This document shows positions 15,093 to 24,611 of a DNA stretch of 64,000 nt, in pieces. The DNA comes from Halobacteriales archaeon QS_1_69_70. GTDB lineage: Archaea > Halobacteriota > Halobacteria > Halobacteriales > Haloarculaceae. Position numbers and translations under genes: made by a program. The notes beneath the pieces are model-generated. The model searched no databases. It was not told the origin of the DNA and saw nothing but the letters and a program-made list of their open reading frames with translations. The stretch is from positions 102,559 to 166,558 of the forward strand of contig PXRI01000043.1 of NCBI GenBank assembly GCA_003021005.1, in the 5' to 3' direction. Positions within the stretch are counted from its first letter, which is position 1. Every line of letters starts with the position of its first letter.

Positions 15093-16792
15093 CCGACACC
15101 GCCGAGCGCCTCGTCCGGGAACTGGAGGCCCAGGACGTCGAGTACGTGTTCGGCTACCCCGGCGGCCGCGTCATCGAATTGCTCGACCTTCTCCCCGACT
15201 CCGACGTGACGATGGTCCGGCCGCGCGACGAGCGGGAGGCAAGCGTGATGGCCGAGGCCTACGGCCGGCTCACCGGCAGTCCGGGCGTGTTGGCCGGCCA
15301 GGGCCCCTGGATCGGGAGCCTCGGTGCCATCGGCCAGATGGAGGCCCGCCTCGGGTCCTCGCCGATGGTCGTGGTCACCGAGGCCAGCGAGCGCGGCGAG
15401 TACTCGACGCTGGCGCCGTACCAGCAGGCCCGCGGGGACTACGGCGGGCTGGACCTCCCGGCGGCGCTGTCGGCGTACACGAAGGAGCACTGGTTCCCCC
15501 GGTCGCCGACGGAGACGGTGCGCAGTTTCCAGTTGGCGTTCAAGCACGCGACCGCCGGCCGGCCGGGCCCGACGGCGGTGATCCTCGACGGCGAGGCCGT
15601 CACCGAATCCGTGCCCGATGAGTCGGTGCCGCCGGTGTGGGACGGCCGCGAGCAGGTGCGGAACTGGGACGCCCGGCCGACGGCCGAGACCGTCGCGACG
15701 GCCGCCGAGGCGCTGGCCGACGCCGAGCGGCCGGTCGTCATCGCGGGCAACGGCGTCCACGCGGCCGGCGCCTACGACGAACTCGAGGCCGTCGCCGCGG
15801 CCGCCGGCGCCGTCGTCGTCACCTCCTACCTCGGGAAGTCCACCATCGCGGAGACCCACGACCTCGCCGGCGGCGTCATCGGGTCGTTCGGCCACGAAGG
15901 CGCGAACCAGGTGGTCGCCGAGGCCGACGTCCTCCTCGTGGTCGGGTCGCGGCTCAACCCGATGGACACGAACTGGCAGGCGCCGTCGTTCATCCGGCCC
16001 GACGAGCAGTGCATCGTCCACGCCGACGTCGACACCCGGAACGCCGGCTGGGTGTACCCCGCCGACGTCGGGCTCATCGGCGACGCGGCCCGGAGCCTCG
16101 CCGACCTCGCCGCGGCGCTCCCCGACGACGCGGGTGACGAGTGGGCCCGCGAGCGGGCCGCCGACGCACGGGAGTCCTTCCAGGCGCCGGCCTGCGACTC
16201 CGACGCCAGCCCGATCACGCCCCAGCGGGCGGTCACAGAGATCGAGGCCGCCGTCGACGCCGACACCGTCGTGACCGCCGACTCCGGCAACAACCGCTTC
16301 TGGCTGCTCAACTACCTCCAGACGCCCGCCCGCCGGACGTACTTCGGCAGCGGCGGCGTCGGCGCGATGGGGTGGGCCACGCCGGCGGCCGTCGCGGCGG
16401 CCATCGCGACCGACCGCGAGGTCATCGGCGTCGCCGGCGACGGCGGCTTCGCCATGACGATGACGAGCGTCGAGACCGCCGTCGACCACGGGGTCGCGCC
16501 GACGTTCGTGATCCTCAACGACACGAGCCTCGGGATGGTCAGACAGATGCAGGCCCACGAGGGCGACATCGCCGGCGTCGAGTTCCACGACACCGACTTC
16601 GTCACGGCCGCGGAGGCGTTCGGCGCCGAGGCGACCCGCGTCGTCGCGCCCGATGACCTGGCCGACGCACTCGACACGGGCACGGACGCGGACGTGCCGT
16701 TCGTCATCGACGCCCGCATCGACCGCGAGGAGGACATGACCGAGACGCTGCAGTCGTCGTTCTACGAGTCCGTGGGCGGCCTCCACGAGTAG
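15089..16792 (+). CDS. Thiamine pyrophosphate-dependent enzyme (acetolactate synthase-like)
   Basis: A 567-residue enzyme with the three-domain layout of acetohydroxyacid synthase/2-keto acid decarboxylases. The N-terminal Pyr domain has YPGGRVIELLD and the cofactor-activating Glu48 in RPRDEREASVMAEAYGR. A central Rossmann-like domain follows (VVIAGNGVHAAGAYDE, VLLVVGSRLNP). The C-terminal PP domain has the TPP motif GDGGFAMTMTSVETA...VILND. No small regulatory subunit is adjacent, so a biosynthetic role is unlikely. Placed between paa genes and an aromatic-type transporter, it may act on an aryl 2-keto acid; that is inference. Start is GTG. Confidence 0.85.
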   Translation: MTDTAERLVRELEAQDVEYVFGYPGGRVIELLDLLPDSDVTMVRPRDEREASVMAEAYGRLTGSPGVLAGQGPWIGSLGAIGQMEARLGSSPMVVVTEASERGEYSTLAPYQQARGDYGGLDLPAALSAYTKEHWFPRSPTETVRSFQLAFKHATAGRPGPTAVILDGEAVTESVPDESVPPVWDGREQVRNWDARPTAETVATAAEALADAERPVVIAGNGVHAAGAYDELEAVAAAAGAVVVTSYLGKSTIAETHDLAGGVIGSFGHEGANQVVAEADVLLVVGSRLNPMDTNWQAPSFIRPDEQCIVHADVDTRNAGWVYPADVGLIGDAARSLADLAAALPDDAGDEWARERAADARESFQAPACDSDASPITPQRAVTEIEAAVDADTVVTADSGNNRFWLLNYLQTPARRTYFGSGGVGAMGWATPAAVAAAIATDREVIGVAGDGGFAMTMTSVETAVDHGVAPTFVILNDTSLGMVRQMQAHEGDIAGVEFHDTDFVTAAEAFGAEATRVVAPDDLADALDTGTDADVPFVIDARIDREEDMTETLQSSFYESVGGLHE

Positions 16793-16903
16793 GAGACTGA
16801 CTGCACCCATCGGCTAGATCGCCGGCCGCGACGAAGGTGTCGGCCCCGCCGGCTGGCAATACTTTCCGATAGCCATTTGGCGGGTCCGGGTGAGGCAGCG
16901 ACC

Positions 16904-17866
16904 ATGGCATCGCACACAGTGCTCGTCACCGGCGGCACCGGCTTTCTCGGCTCCTACGTCGCCGAGGACCTGGTGGGCGCGGGCCACGACGTCGTCGCCT
17001 ACGACCTCTCGACCGACGACCGCATCCTCTCGAAACTCGGGGTCGCCGACGAGGTCACCATCCGTCGTGGCGACGTCTCCGAGGCCACCGACGTCGTCCG
17101 GGCCGTCCGGGAGACGGGCGCCACCCACGTCGTCCACCTCGCGGCACTGTTGACGAACACCGCCCGGGAGAACCCCCGCTCGGCGCTCGACGTCAACGTC
17201 GTAGGCACGAATAACGTCTTCGAGGCGGCGCGAACGCTCGACGACCAGGTCGACCGCGTCGCCTGGGCTTCCAGCGCCGCCGTCTACGCGCCGCCGCACG
17301 AGTACGACACCCGGTTCGTCGACGAGGACGAACTCGTCTACCCGGACACCCTCTACGGCGCCACCAAGGGGTACAACGAACACCAGGCGCGGGTCTACCA
17401 CGAGGACTATGACCTCTCGCTCGTGGGACTCCGACCCACAGTCGCCTACGGCCCCTACCGGGAGACCGGCGGCTCGGCGTTCCTCGCGAACATCGTCGAG
17501 AAGCCGGCCCTCGGCGAGCCGTTCAGCGTCGAGTACGGCGACCAGGTGATCGACTGGCAGCACGCCCGCGACATCGCACAGGCGTTCCGCAAGGCCGCGT
17601 TCGCGCCGGACGCCGACCTCGGTCAGCGCGTCTACAACGTCCGGGGCGAACTCGCCACGATCCGTGAGGCCGTCGAGACGGTCCGGGACATCGTGCCAGA
17701 CGCCGACCTGACGGTCTCCGACGAGGGCGAGTTGCCCTGGACCCAGACCCTCGACATGGCCGCCGCCCAGCGGGACCTCCGCTACGCGGTCGAGTACGAC
17801 CTCGAGACGGGCTTCCGCTCGTACATCGACACGCTCCGCGCGGAGGCCGGGCTGGAGCCGGTCTGA
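16904..17866 (+). CDS. NAD-dependent epimerase/dehydratase family protein
   Basis: Extended SDR of 320 residues. The NAD-binding motif TGGTGFLGSYVAEDL lies near the N-terminus, VVHLAALLTNTARENP is the substrate-side loop, and the catalytic YGATKGYNE and SSAAVYAPP blocks are present. It resembles nucleotide-sugar epimerases but could be a dehydratase or hydroxysteroid-like enzyme. An imperfect inverted repeat (TGGCAAT...ATAGCCA, 16854-16875) overlaps the AT-rich block upstream and may be promoter or operator. It sits between the TPP enzyme and the ABC importer on the same strand. Confidence 0.85.
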   Translation: MASHTVLVTGGTGFLGSYVAEDLVGAGHDVVAYDLSTDDRILSKLGVADEVTIRRGDVSEATDVVRAVRETGATHVVHLAALLTNTARENPRSALDVNVVGTNNVFEAARTLDDQVDRVAWASSAAVYAPPHEYDTRFVDEDELVYPDTLYGATKGYNEHQARVYHEDYDLSLVGLRPTVAYGPYRETGGSAFLANIVEKPALGEPFSVEYGDQVIDWQHARDIAQAFRKAAFAPDADLGQRVYNVRGELATIREAVETVRDIVPDADLTVSDEGELPWTQTLDMAAAQRDLRYAVEYDLETGFRSYIDTLRAEAGLEPV

Positions 17867-17910
17867 GGACCCGCGGTCGTGCGCCCCGCGGCGGGTTGCC
17901 GAGTGCGACG

Positions 17911-17918
17911 TTTTAATA
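17911..17918 (+). promoter_or_regulatory. TATA box of the ABC importer operon
   Basis: TTTTAATA stands out in GC-rich DNA and is centred 29 bases before the ATG at 17943, implying a leaderless mRNA for the substrate-binding protein and the three genes after it. Confidence 0.6.
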
Positions 17919-17942
17919 CCGTCGCCACCGGTGAGGTTTGCC

Positions 17943-19190
17943 ATGCCACGTGACGACAAACGACAGGGTGTGGTCGCCGGCGTCGACCGGCGGGCGTTCC
18001 TCGCGGCCGTCGGCGGTAGCGGCCTCGCCGGGTTGGCCGGATGTACGGGCCTCGGACCGGGCGACGGTGGCACAGTGACCTTCGGGGTCGTCAGCCCCAT
18101 ATCGGGTGCCTACAGCAGTCTCGCGCCCGCCCAGCGCAACGGCGCGGAACTCGCCGTCGACACGATCAACGAGCGCGATGAGTTCTCCTTCGAGGCCGAA
18201 ATGGTGACCGGCGACACCGAGACGGAGGCGACCCAGGGCCGGCAGGCGGCCCAGCGCATCATCGAGCAGGACGGCGCCGACTACCTCATGGGGGCCATCT
18301 CCAGTTCGGTCGGCCTGGCGCTCAACGAACTCGCCGCCGAGGAGGAGGTCGTCTACAACCCGGGCGCGGCGGCGGTTCCCATCACCGGCGAGAACTGCAA
18401 CGAGTGGGTGTTCCGCGCGGAGACCAACACGGCCCAGATCGCCGAGGCCGTGTCGGCGTACACGGTGAACGAACTCGGCACCGACGTCTGGTTCCACATC
18501 GCCGACTACCCGTACGGCGAGTCCGTCCTCAACCGGACCCGGCGCCGGATGGCGGAAGCCAACTCCGAGTCCGCCGTCGTCGAAACCTCGCGCTCGCAGC
18601 TCGGCGCCGACAACTACGACACGTTCATCAGCGACATCGGCAACTCCGAGGCGGAGGTCGCCCTGCTCGGGATGACCGGGGGGGACCTGATCAACTTCGT
18701 CGCCCAGGCCGCCGACCAGGGCCTCAAGGACGAGGTCGAGATCGTGAGCCCGACGATGACCTTCCAGGTCGTCCGCGGGGCACTCGGGCCCGCCGCATAC
18801 GGGACCTACGGCGGCGTCCGCTACGTGCCGGCGCTCGACACCGGCGACAACGGCGACTTCGTCGACGCCTACGAGTCCGAATACGACGCCACGCCGGACA
18901 ACTTCGCCCGCGTGGGCTACCAGTCGATCCTGATGACGGGTGCAGGCATCGAGGAAGCCGACTCGACCGACCCCGCCGAGGTGAAGGACGTCCTCCCGGA
19001 CCTGGAGACCGAGACCATCTTCGGCACGAACCGGTACCGGGGCTGCGACGGACAGGCGCTGAACCCGACCTGGATGGCCGAGAACGTCGAGCCCGACGGC
19101 GGCGACCCCGCCCGCGTCGAGCTCCTCGAGGAGGTATCCGGCGAGGACGCCGCCCTCCCCTGTGGCGAGACCGGGTGCGACGCCCGCTGA
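17943..19190 (+). CDS. ABC transporter substrate-binding lipoprotein (branched-chain amino acid type)
   Basis: Extracellular solute-binding protein of 415 residues, family LivJ/periplasmic-binding type I. The N-terminus has a Tat-type signal (DRRAFLAAVGGSGLAGLAGC) with a lipobox cysteine near residue 34, so it is exported folded and lipid-anchored. The mature part begins TVTFGVVSPISGAYSSL and has VNELGTDVWFHIADYPYG, typical of type I binding proteins for hydrophobic or aromatic ligands. It is the first gene of a complete importer inside a phenylacetate region, so an aromatic acid is a reasonable ligand (inference). Confidence 0.9.
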   Translation: MPRDDKRQGVVAGVDRRAFLAAVGGSGLAGLAGCTGLGPGDGGTVTFGVVSPISGAYSSLAPAQRNGAELAVDTINERDEFSFEAEMVTGDTETEATQGRQAAQRIIEQDGADYLMGAISSSVGLALNELAAEEEVVYNPGAAAVPITGENCNEWVFRAETNTAQIAEAVSAYTVNELGTDVWFHIADYPYGESVLNRTRRRMAEANSESAVVETSRSQLGADNYDTFISDIGNSEAEVALLGMTGGDLINFVAQAADQGLKDEVEIVSPTMTFQVVRGALGPAAYGTYGGVRYVPALDTGDNGDFVDAYESEYDATPDNFARVGYQSILMTGAGIEEADSTDPAEVKDVLPDLETETIFGTNRYRGCDGQALNPTWMAENVEPDGGDPARVELLEEVSGEDAALPCGETGCDAR

Positions 19191-19191
19191 C

Positions 19192-21186
19192 ATGGCGTCG
19201 GCCCTGGTCGAACAGCTGCTGAACGGCCTCACCATCGGGATGGTGTACGTCCTGCTCGCCGCGGGCCTGTCGGTGGTCTTCGGCGTGATGGACGTCATCA
19301 ACTTCGCCCACGGGGAGCTGTTCGCCCTCGGCGCCTACTTCGGATACGCGGTCGCGACCGTCGACGGCGGTGGGTTCTGGGCCGCCCTAGTGGTGGCGCC
19401 GTTGGCCGTCGCAGTCGTGGGCGCCGCCATCGAGCGGTACACCGTCCGGCCGCTCTACGGCCGCAACCCGCTGTACCACATTCTCCTCACGTTCGGGCTC
19501 GTCCTCGTGCTGAAGGACGGGATCGAACTCGTCTGGGGTCCGCGGCCGAAGGAACTGTCGGCGCCCGCCGTCATCTCGGGGACGGTGGAGGCGTTCGGGT
19601 TCACGTACCCGCGGTACAGCCTCTTCGTCATCGGTATCGGGGCGGTGCTGGCGGCCGGGACCTGGCTGGCGCTGAACCACACGCGGTACGGGCTGGTCAT
19701 CCGCGCCGGATCGATGGACCGCGAGATGGTCACCTACCTCGGCATCGACATCGACCGCTACTACACCCTCGTGTTCGCCTTCGGCGCCGCCCTGGCCGCC
19801 ATCGCCGGCCTCGTGCTCGCACCCCGGAACGGCGTCGACCCGGGGATGGGCGACTCCGTCATCATCCCGGCGTTCGTCGTCGTGGTCCTCGGCGGCCTGG
19901 GCAGCTTCCGGGGCGCGGTCGTCGGCGGCCTCGGCGTTGGCGTGGTCCAGACGGTGATGCGGAGCTACGTCCCCGTCCTCGAGGGCCTGGTCGTCTTCCT
20001 CCTCATGATCGGGGTGTTGCTGGTCCGCCCGCAGGGCCTGTTCGGCGACCCCGAGTTCGAGGAGGCCGGCGACCTCTTCACCGCCAGCGGCGGCGTCCTC
20101 ACCGACGCCCGCCGCCGGCAGCTCGGCGTCGCCGTCGTCGCGCTGCTCGCCCTCGCCCCGCTCGGCAGCGGCGTGCTCTACAGCCCGTTCCTCCTGAACT
20201 CGCTTTTCGTCACCGTCCTGACGTGGGCACTGTTCGCGCTCAGCCTCGACTTCGTGATGGGCTACGCCGGGCTCGTGTCGCTCGGCCACGTCCTGTTCTA
20301 CGGTGTCGGCGCCTACGTGACCGTCCTGGTGGTGATGCACGCCGTGCCCTCGGTCGTCCTCGCGCTGCTCGTCGGCGTCGCCATCTGCCTGCCGCTCGCC
20401 TGGGTCATCGGCCAGCTGTCGATCCGCGTCGCCGGCGTCTACTTCGCCATGATCACCCTCGGGTTCGCCGAACTGTTCGCCCAGATCCCGAACAAGGTCA
20501 CCCAGATCAACGCGCTGCTTGCCACCCCGTGGCTGCCGACCTGGCTCCGGCTCCCGGCGCTCCGCGGCAACCGCGGCCTGTTCGGCATCGACCCGGTGTA
20601 CGGCCTGACGGGCGGGCCGGGGGTCGGCGCCGTCCAGGTGGTCGGCGGCGTCGACCTGCTGTACTACGTCGTGCTCGCTGCGGTCGTCGGCTCGTATCTC
20701 CTCGCCCGTCGGCTGATGCAGGCGCCGTTCGGCAGCGTCCTCCAGGGCATCCGCGAGGCCGAACAGCGCGCCGAGTTCGTCGGCTACGACGTCACCGCAT
20801 ACAAGCGTCGCGCCTTCGTCGTCTCCGGCGGCCTGGCCGGGCTGGCGGGCGGGCTCCAGGCGCTGGCCGACGGCGGCGTCTCCACGAGCTACCTCGCCTG
20901 GATCCAGTCCGGCAAGGTCATCGTGATGACGATGCTCGGCGGCATGGGCACCCTGTACGGGCCGATGCTCGGCGCCGGCGCCTTCTTCGGAGTGAAGGAG
21001 TTCCTCTTGCCCGTAACCGAGCAGTGGCAGGGCGTCCTGGGCGTGCTGTTCGTCCTGTTCGTCATCTTCGTCCCGGAGGGCCTCGTGTCGATCCCGGCGA
21101 CGGTCCAGGCGCGGTTCGCCGGCGGCCCCAGCGGCGGAACCCCGGTCGAGGAGCCCGACCCGGTCGACCGGGAGGTGGGCGACTGA
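19192..21186 (+). CDS. Fused ABC permease (LivH-LivM in one polypeptide)
   Basis: A 664-residue membrane protein. Residues 1 to about 285 match a LivH permease (ASALVEQLLNGLTIGMVYVL, GVMDVINFAHGELFALGAY, VVLGGLGSFRGAVVGG). After a hydrophilic linker (VRPQGLFGDPEFEEAG...TDARRR) the second half is LivM-like (DFVMGYAGLVSLGHVLFYGVG, FAMITLGFAELFAQ, TMLGGMGTLYGPMLGAG). Both halves keep the EAA-like cytoplasmic loops. In most organisms these are two genes. The start follows the binding protein by one base and the stop overlaps the ATPase gene. Confidence 0.92.
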   Translation: MASALVEQLLNGLTIGMVYVLLAAGLSVVFGVMDVINFAHGELFALGAYFGYAVATVDGGGFWAALVVAPLAVAVVGAAIERYTVRPLYGRNPLYHILLTFGLVLVLKDGIELVWGPRPKELSAPAVISGTVEAFGFTYPRYSLFVIGIGAVLAAGTWLALNHTRYGLVIRAGSMDREMVTYLGIDIDRYYTLVFAFGAALAAIAGLVLAPRNGVDPGMGDSVIIPAFVVVVLGGLGSFRGAVVGGLGVGVVQTVMRSYVPVLEGLVVFLLMIGVLLVRPQGLFGDPEFEEAGDLFTASGGVLTDARRRQLGVAVVALLALAPLGSGVLYSPFLLNSLFVTVLTWALFALSLDFVMGYAGLVSLGHVLFYGVGAYVTVLVVMHAVPSVVLALLVGVAICLPLAWVIGQLSIRVAGVYFAMITLGFAELFAQIPNKVTQINALLATPWLPTWLRLPALRGNRGLFGIDPVYGLTGGPGVGAVQVVGGVDLLYYVVLAAVVGSYLLARRLMQAPFGSVLQGIREAEQRAEFVGYDVTAYKRRAFVVSGGLAGLAGGLQALADGGVSTSYLAWIQSGKVIVMTMLGGMGTLYGPMLGAGAFFGVKEFLLPVTEQWQGVLGVLFVLFVIFVPEGLVSIPATVQARFAGGPSGGTPVEEPDPVDREVGD

Positions 21187-21992
21187 TGGCCGCCGATGCC
21201 GACGCCCACGGCAGCACGACGATCGGTACGGCCGACGATCCGGTCCTGGAAACGCGGGGACTGGTCAAGCGGTTCGGGGAACTCGTCGCCGTCGATGACG
21301 TCTCGCTGCGGATCCCCCGCGGCGAGGTCCGGAGCGTTATCGGACCGAACGGCGCCGGCAAGACCACGCTATTCGACCTCATCACTGGCGTGCTCGCGCC
21401 GACCGAGGGCTCGGTTCGATTCGCGGGCGCGGACGTCACCGGTCTGGCCCCCCACGAGCGGGTCGCCCGTGGCATGAGCCGGTCGTTCCAGCTCACCGAC
21501 GTCTTCGGCGGCCTGACCGTCCGGGAGAACGTCCGGCTGGCGGCCCAGGCCGCCCGCGACGACGGCTTCTCGCCCGCCGATTGGTTGCTGCGGCCGACTG
21601 GGTCATTCGTCGACGTGCTGGCCGACGCCGAGGCCGTGCTCGAGCGGGTCGACCTGGCCGATCGGGCGGGCGAGCGCGCCGCGACGCTCGCCTACGGGGA
21701 CCGCCGCCGCCTCGAGATCGGGATCGTGCTCGCGACCGACCCCGACCTCGTGTTGCTCGACGAGCCCACCGCGGGGATGAGCCGCGAGGAGACGGCGGCG
21801 ACGATGGCCCTCGTCGGCGACGTGCTGGCCGACCGGACGCTGCTGCTCATCGAGCACGACGTCGACCTCGTGCTCGACGTCTCCGACCGCGTGACCGTGC
21901 TCGACCGCGGGAGCGTCCTCGCCAGCGGCACGCCGGCCGAGGTCGCGGCCGACGACGACGTCCAGGCGGCGTACCTCGGGGGGTCCCGATGA
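21186..21992 (+). CDS. ABC transporter ATP-binding protein (LivG-like)
   Basis: A 268-residue ATPase of the importer. Walker A GPNGAGKTT is near residues 54-62, the Q-loop/FQLTDVFGGLTVRENV block is typical of LivG, the signature is LAYGDRRRLEI (LivG variant of LSGGQ), Walker B is LVLLDEPTAGMS and the switch histidine follows in LLIEHDVDLVL. A 20-residue N-terminal extension precedes the domain. It overlaps the permease by one base and the next ATPase by four. Confidence 0.92.
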   Translation: MAADADAHGSTTIGTADDPVLETRGLVKRFGELVAVDDVSLRIPRGEVRSVIGPNGAGKTTLFDLITGVLAPTEGSVRFAGADVTGLAPHERVARGMSRSFQLTDVFGGLTVRENVRLAAQAARDDGFSPADWLLRPTGSFVDVLADAEAVLERVDLADRAGERAATLAYGDRRRLEIGIVLATDPDLVLLDEPTAGMSREETAATMALVGDVLADRTLLLIEHDVDLVLDVSDRVTVLDRGSVLASGTPAEVAADDDVQAAYLGGSR

Positions 21993-22708
21993 GCCTGCTC
22001 GAGGTCACCGACCTGCGAGCGGGCTACGGGGAGACCCGGGTCCTCGACGGCGTGTCGCTCGCCGTCGACGCCGGGGAGGTCGTCACCCTCGTCGGGCGCA
22101 ACGGCGTCGGCAAGACGACCACGCTCCGGGCGATCGTGGGCGCGATCACGCCCTGGGCCGGCACCGTGCGGTACGACGGGGAGGACGTGACCGGGCTATC
22201 GCCGGAGGCGACGGTCGCCCGCGGCATCGGATTCGTCCCCGAGGAACGGCGGGTGTTCCCCGGCCTGACCGTCACGGAGAACCTCTCGCTCGCGACCCAC
22301 GGCGGCAGCGACGCCGGCCGCGGCCGGAGCGTCGAGTCGGTCCTGGACACGTTCGAGCCCCTGGACGAGCGGCGGGACGCGACGGGCCAGCACCTCTCCG
22401 GCGGCGAACAGCAGATGCTCGCCATCGCCCGCGCGCTCGTCGCCGACGCCGACCTCCTGTTGCTCGACGAACCGACCGAGGGTCTCGCGCCGCTCGTGGT
22501 CGAGGCCGTCGCGGACCTGGTGCGGAACGCGAACGAGACCGACGGCATCACGGTCCTCCTCGTCGAGCAGAACGTCGCGACCGCGCTCGAACTGGCCGAC
22601 CACGCCTACGTCCTCGACCAGGGCCGGGTCGTCTATGAGGGGACCGCCGCCGACCTCGAGGCAGCCACCGACGTCGTGGACCGCCACCTCGGCGTGTCCA
22701 TCGACTGA
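21989..22708 (+). CDS. ABC transporter ATP-binding protein (LivF-like)
   Basis: Second ATPase of the importer, 239 residues. Walker A GRNGVGKTT, GIGFVPEERRVFPGLTV (typical LivF), signature HLSGGEQQML, Walker B LLLLDEPTEGLAP and VLLVEQNVATAL with Gln in place of the switch His, as usual for LivF. It is last in the operon; 120 bases then separate it from the broken phenylacetate-CoA ligase. Confidence 0.92.
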   Translation: MSLLEVTDLRAGYGETRVLDGVSLAVDAGEVVTLVGRNGVGKTTTLRAIVGAITPWAGTVRYDGEDVTGLSPEATVARGIGFVPEERRVFPGLTVTENLSLATHGGSDAGRGRSVESVLDTFEPLDERRDATGQHLSGGEQQMLAIARALVADADLLLLDEPTEGLAPLVVEAVADLVRNANETDGITVLLVEQNVATALELADHAYVLDQGRVVYEGTAADLEAATDVVDRHLGVSID

Positions 22709-22828
22709 CCGCCAGCCACGGCCCGACCAACGAGTTACCGCCGGACCGGTTGTGACCAACGAGGATCAGCGGGGTTGTCGTGCCACCGACCCCCACAGTC
22801 ATTTCCCCGCGGGGCGATACACCCGGCC

Positions 22829-24053
22829 ATGCCGTACCACGACGTCGAGACGACCGACCGGGCGGCGCTCCGAGACCGCCAGGCCGACCGGCTCCAGGAG
22901 ACCGTCGACCGTGCCTACGAGAACGTCTCGCTCTACCGAAACCGGTTCGACGAGGCCGGAATCGGGCCGGGGGACATCGACTCCATCGACGACGTCGAGC
23001 GACTGCCGTTCACGACCAAGGAGGACTTCCAGGAGGAGTACCCCGACGGCCTGTTCGCCGTCGACTGGGACGACGTCGCGCGGGTGCACGCCTCCTCGGG
23101 GACCACGGGCACCCCGAAGATCGTGCCGTACACGGACGGGGACCTCCAGGTCTGGCGCGAGGTCATGGCGCGGTCGCTGCACGCCGCCGGCGTCCGGCCG
23201 GACGACACCGTCCAGAACGCCTACGGCTATGGCCTGTTCACCGGCGGGATGGGGTTCCACGACGGGACCGAGGCGCTCGGCGCGACGGTCGTCCCGGTCG
23301 GCGGCGGGAACACCGCCCGACAGATCGACCTCCTCCAGGACCTCGGGAGCGACGTCCTGGCCTGTACGCCCTCCTACTGCCTCTATCTCGCCGAGCAGGC
23401 CGAGGAGCGCGGCGTCGACCCCCGCGAGTTACCGCTATCGGCGGTCGTCATCGGCGCCGAACCGTTCACCGACCCGATGCGCGAGGAGATCGAGGCCGCC
23501 CTCGACGTGACCGCCATCGACGTCTACGGCCTCTCGGAACTCATCGGGCCCGGCGTCTCCATCGAGTGCGAACACGCCCAAGACGGCCTCCACATCTGGG
23601 AGGACCACTTCTACCCCGAGGTCGTCGACCCCGACACCGGCGAGGTGCTTCCCGATGGCGAGGCGGGCGAACTGGTCCTGACGAACCTCACGAAGGTGGG
23701 ACTGCCCGCGATCCGCTACCGGACCGGCGACATCACGTCGCTGACCCGCGAGCCCTGCGACTGCGGCCGCACCCACGCCCGGATGGACAACGTCACCGGC
23801 CGGACCGACGACCTGCTCATCGTCCGGGGCGTCAACGTCTACGCCAGCCAGATCGAGGCGGCCATGGTCGACCACCGTCGAGTACCACGCCGACTACGAC
23901 GGCGATCCGGCCGACCTCGAGGACCGCGTCGAGCAGCGCCTCACCGGGGTGCTCGAGGTGCAACCGGATGGCGTCGAGGTGGTCGGGCCCGGCGGCGTCG
24001 AGCGCCAGGAGACCGGGAAGGTAACGCGCGTGTTCGACCAGCGGGAGACCTGA
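22829..24053 (+). pseudogene. paaK: Phenylacetate-CoA ligase, frameshifted with an internal deletion
   Basis: Adenylate-forming ligase that would activate phenylacetate to phenylacetyl-CoA, the substrate of the epoxidase upstream. The first 350 codons look normal: [15 protein letters not shown] (P-loop), [32 protein letters not shown] and [15 protein letters not shown]. At about 23868 the frame breaks. The C-terminal domain resumes in another frame as [20 protein letters not shown] and ends [17 protein letters not shown]. By comparison with the family, roughly 20-25 residues are missing at the junction. If real, the lesion removes part of the mobile C-terminal domain. Confidence 0.82.
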
Positions 24054-24074
24054 CCGGCCGGACGCCCCCGAGGG

Positions 24075-24112
24075 TTTATATCGGAGAACGGGGCCAAGAG
24101 CGCGTGTGCGCT
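24075..24112 (+). promoter_or_regulatory. Orphan promoter-like element with palindrome
   Basis: TTTATA at 24075-24080 is followed at the expected initiation point by a perfect hairpin AGCGC-GTGT-GCGCT (24099-24112). No plus-strand gene begins nearby; the next is 1.1 kb away beyond two minus-strand genes. It could drive a small RNA antisense to the paaI 3' end. Confidence 0.35.
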
Positions 24113-24191
24113 GACCACCGTCCCGGGCCGGCTCGCGGGAGCGCGGTGCACCGGTCCGGGCAGCGTTCGCACCGCCTGTGTGCCACGCTCG

Positions 24192-24611
24192 TTACGGCCG
24201 ATACACCCGGCCGCGGAACGTCGCCACGCGGTCCTCGTCGTCGGCCCGCACGACCACCTCGTACTCCGCGGTGCTGTCGGTGCGGTGGGTCTCCTCGGCG
24301 GTCGCCGTGAGGGTCTCGCCGACGTCGACGGCCTCGAGGTACGAGATGTTGGTCTCCAGTGCGACCGCCGTCTCGCCGCGGGAGTTAGAGGCCGCGGCGA
24401 ACGCCGCGTCCGCCAGCGAATAGATCGCACCGCCGTGCGGTGTCTCGTGGAAGTTCACGAGCTCGTCGGTGACCGTCAGTTCCGTCACCGCCCGGCCCGG
24501 CTCCAGCGCCAGGAGGTCGATGCCGAGCGTCGCGCAGTAGGGGTCCGAGGCGATCCGCTCCCGCACCTCGGCGGGCACGCGATCGCGGCCCCTCTCGCGG
24601 TCGTCCGTCAT
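24192..24611 (-). CDS. paaI: PaaI family thioesterase
   Basis: Hotdog-fold thioesterase of 139 residues; PaaI hydrolyses ring-hydroxylated phenylacetyl-CoA by-products and relieves CoA trapping. The catalytic region [20 protein letters not shown] carries the conserved Asp of the PaaI group, and [20 protein letters not shown] is the second hotdog strand pair. Length is typical. It overlaps the VOC gene upstream by four bases (ATGA), making a two-gene operon opposite to paaK. Confidence 0.88.
   Translation of the reverse strand: MTDDRERGRDRVPAEVRERIASDPYCATLGIDLLALEPGRAVTELTVTDELVNFHETPHGGAIYSLADAAFAAASNSRGETAVALETNISYLEAVDVGETLTATAEETHRTDSTAEYEVVVRADDEDRVATFRGRVYRP

Noticed and set aside
16854..16875. 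Inverted repeat TGGCAAT/ATAGCCA as a firm operator
   Set aside because: Only six of seven bases match and one arm overlaps ordinary promoter sequence; mentioned under the epimerase but not listed as a site.
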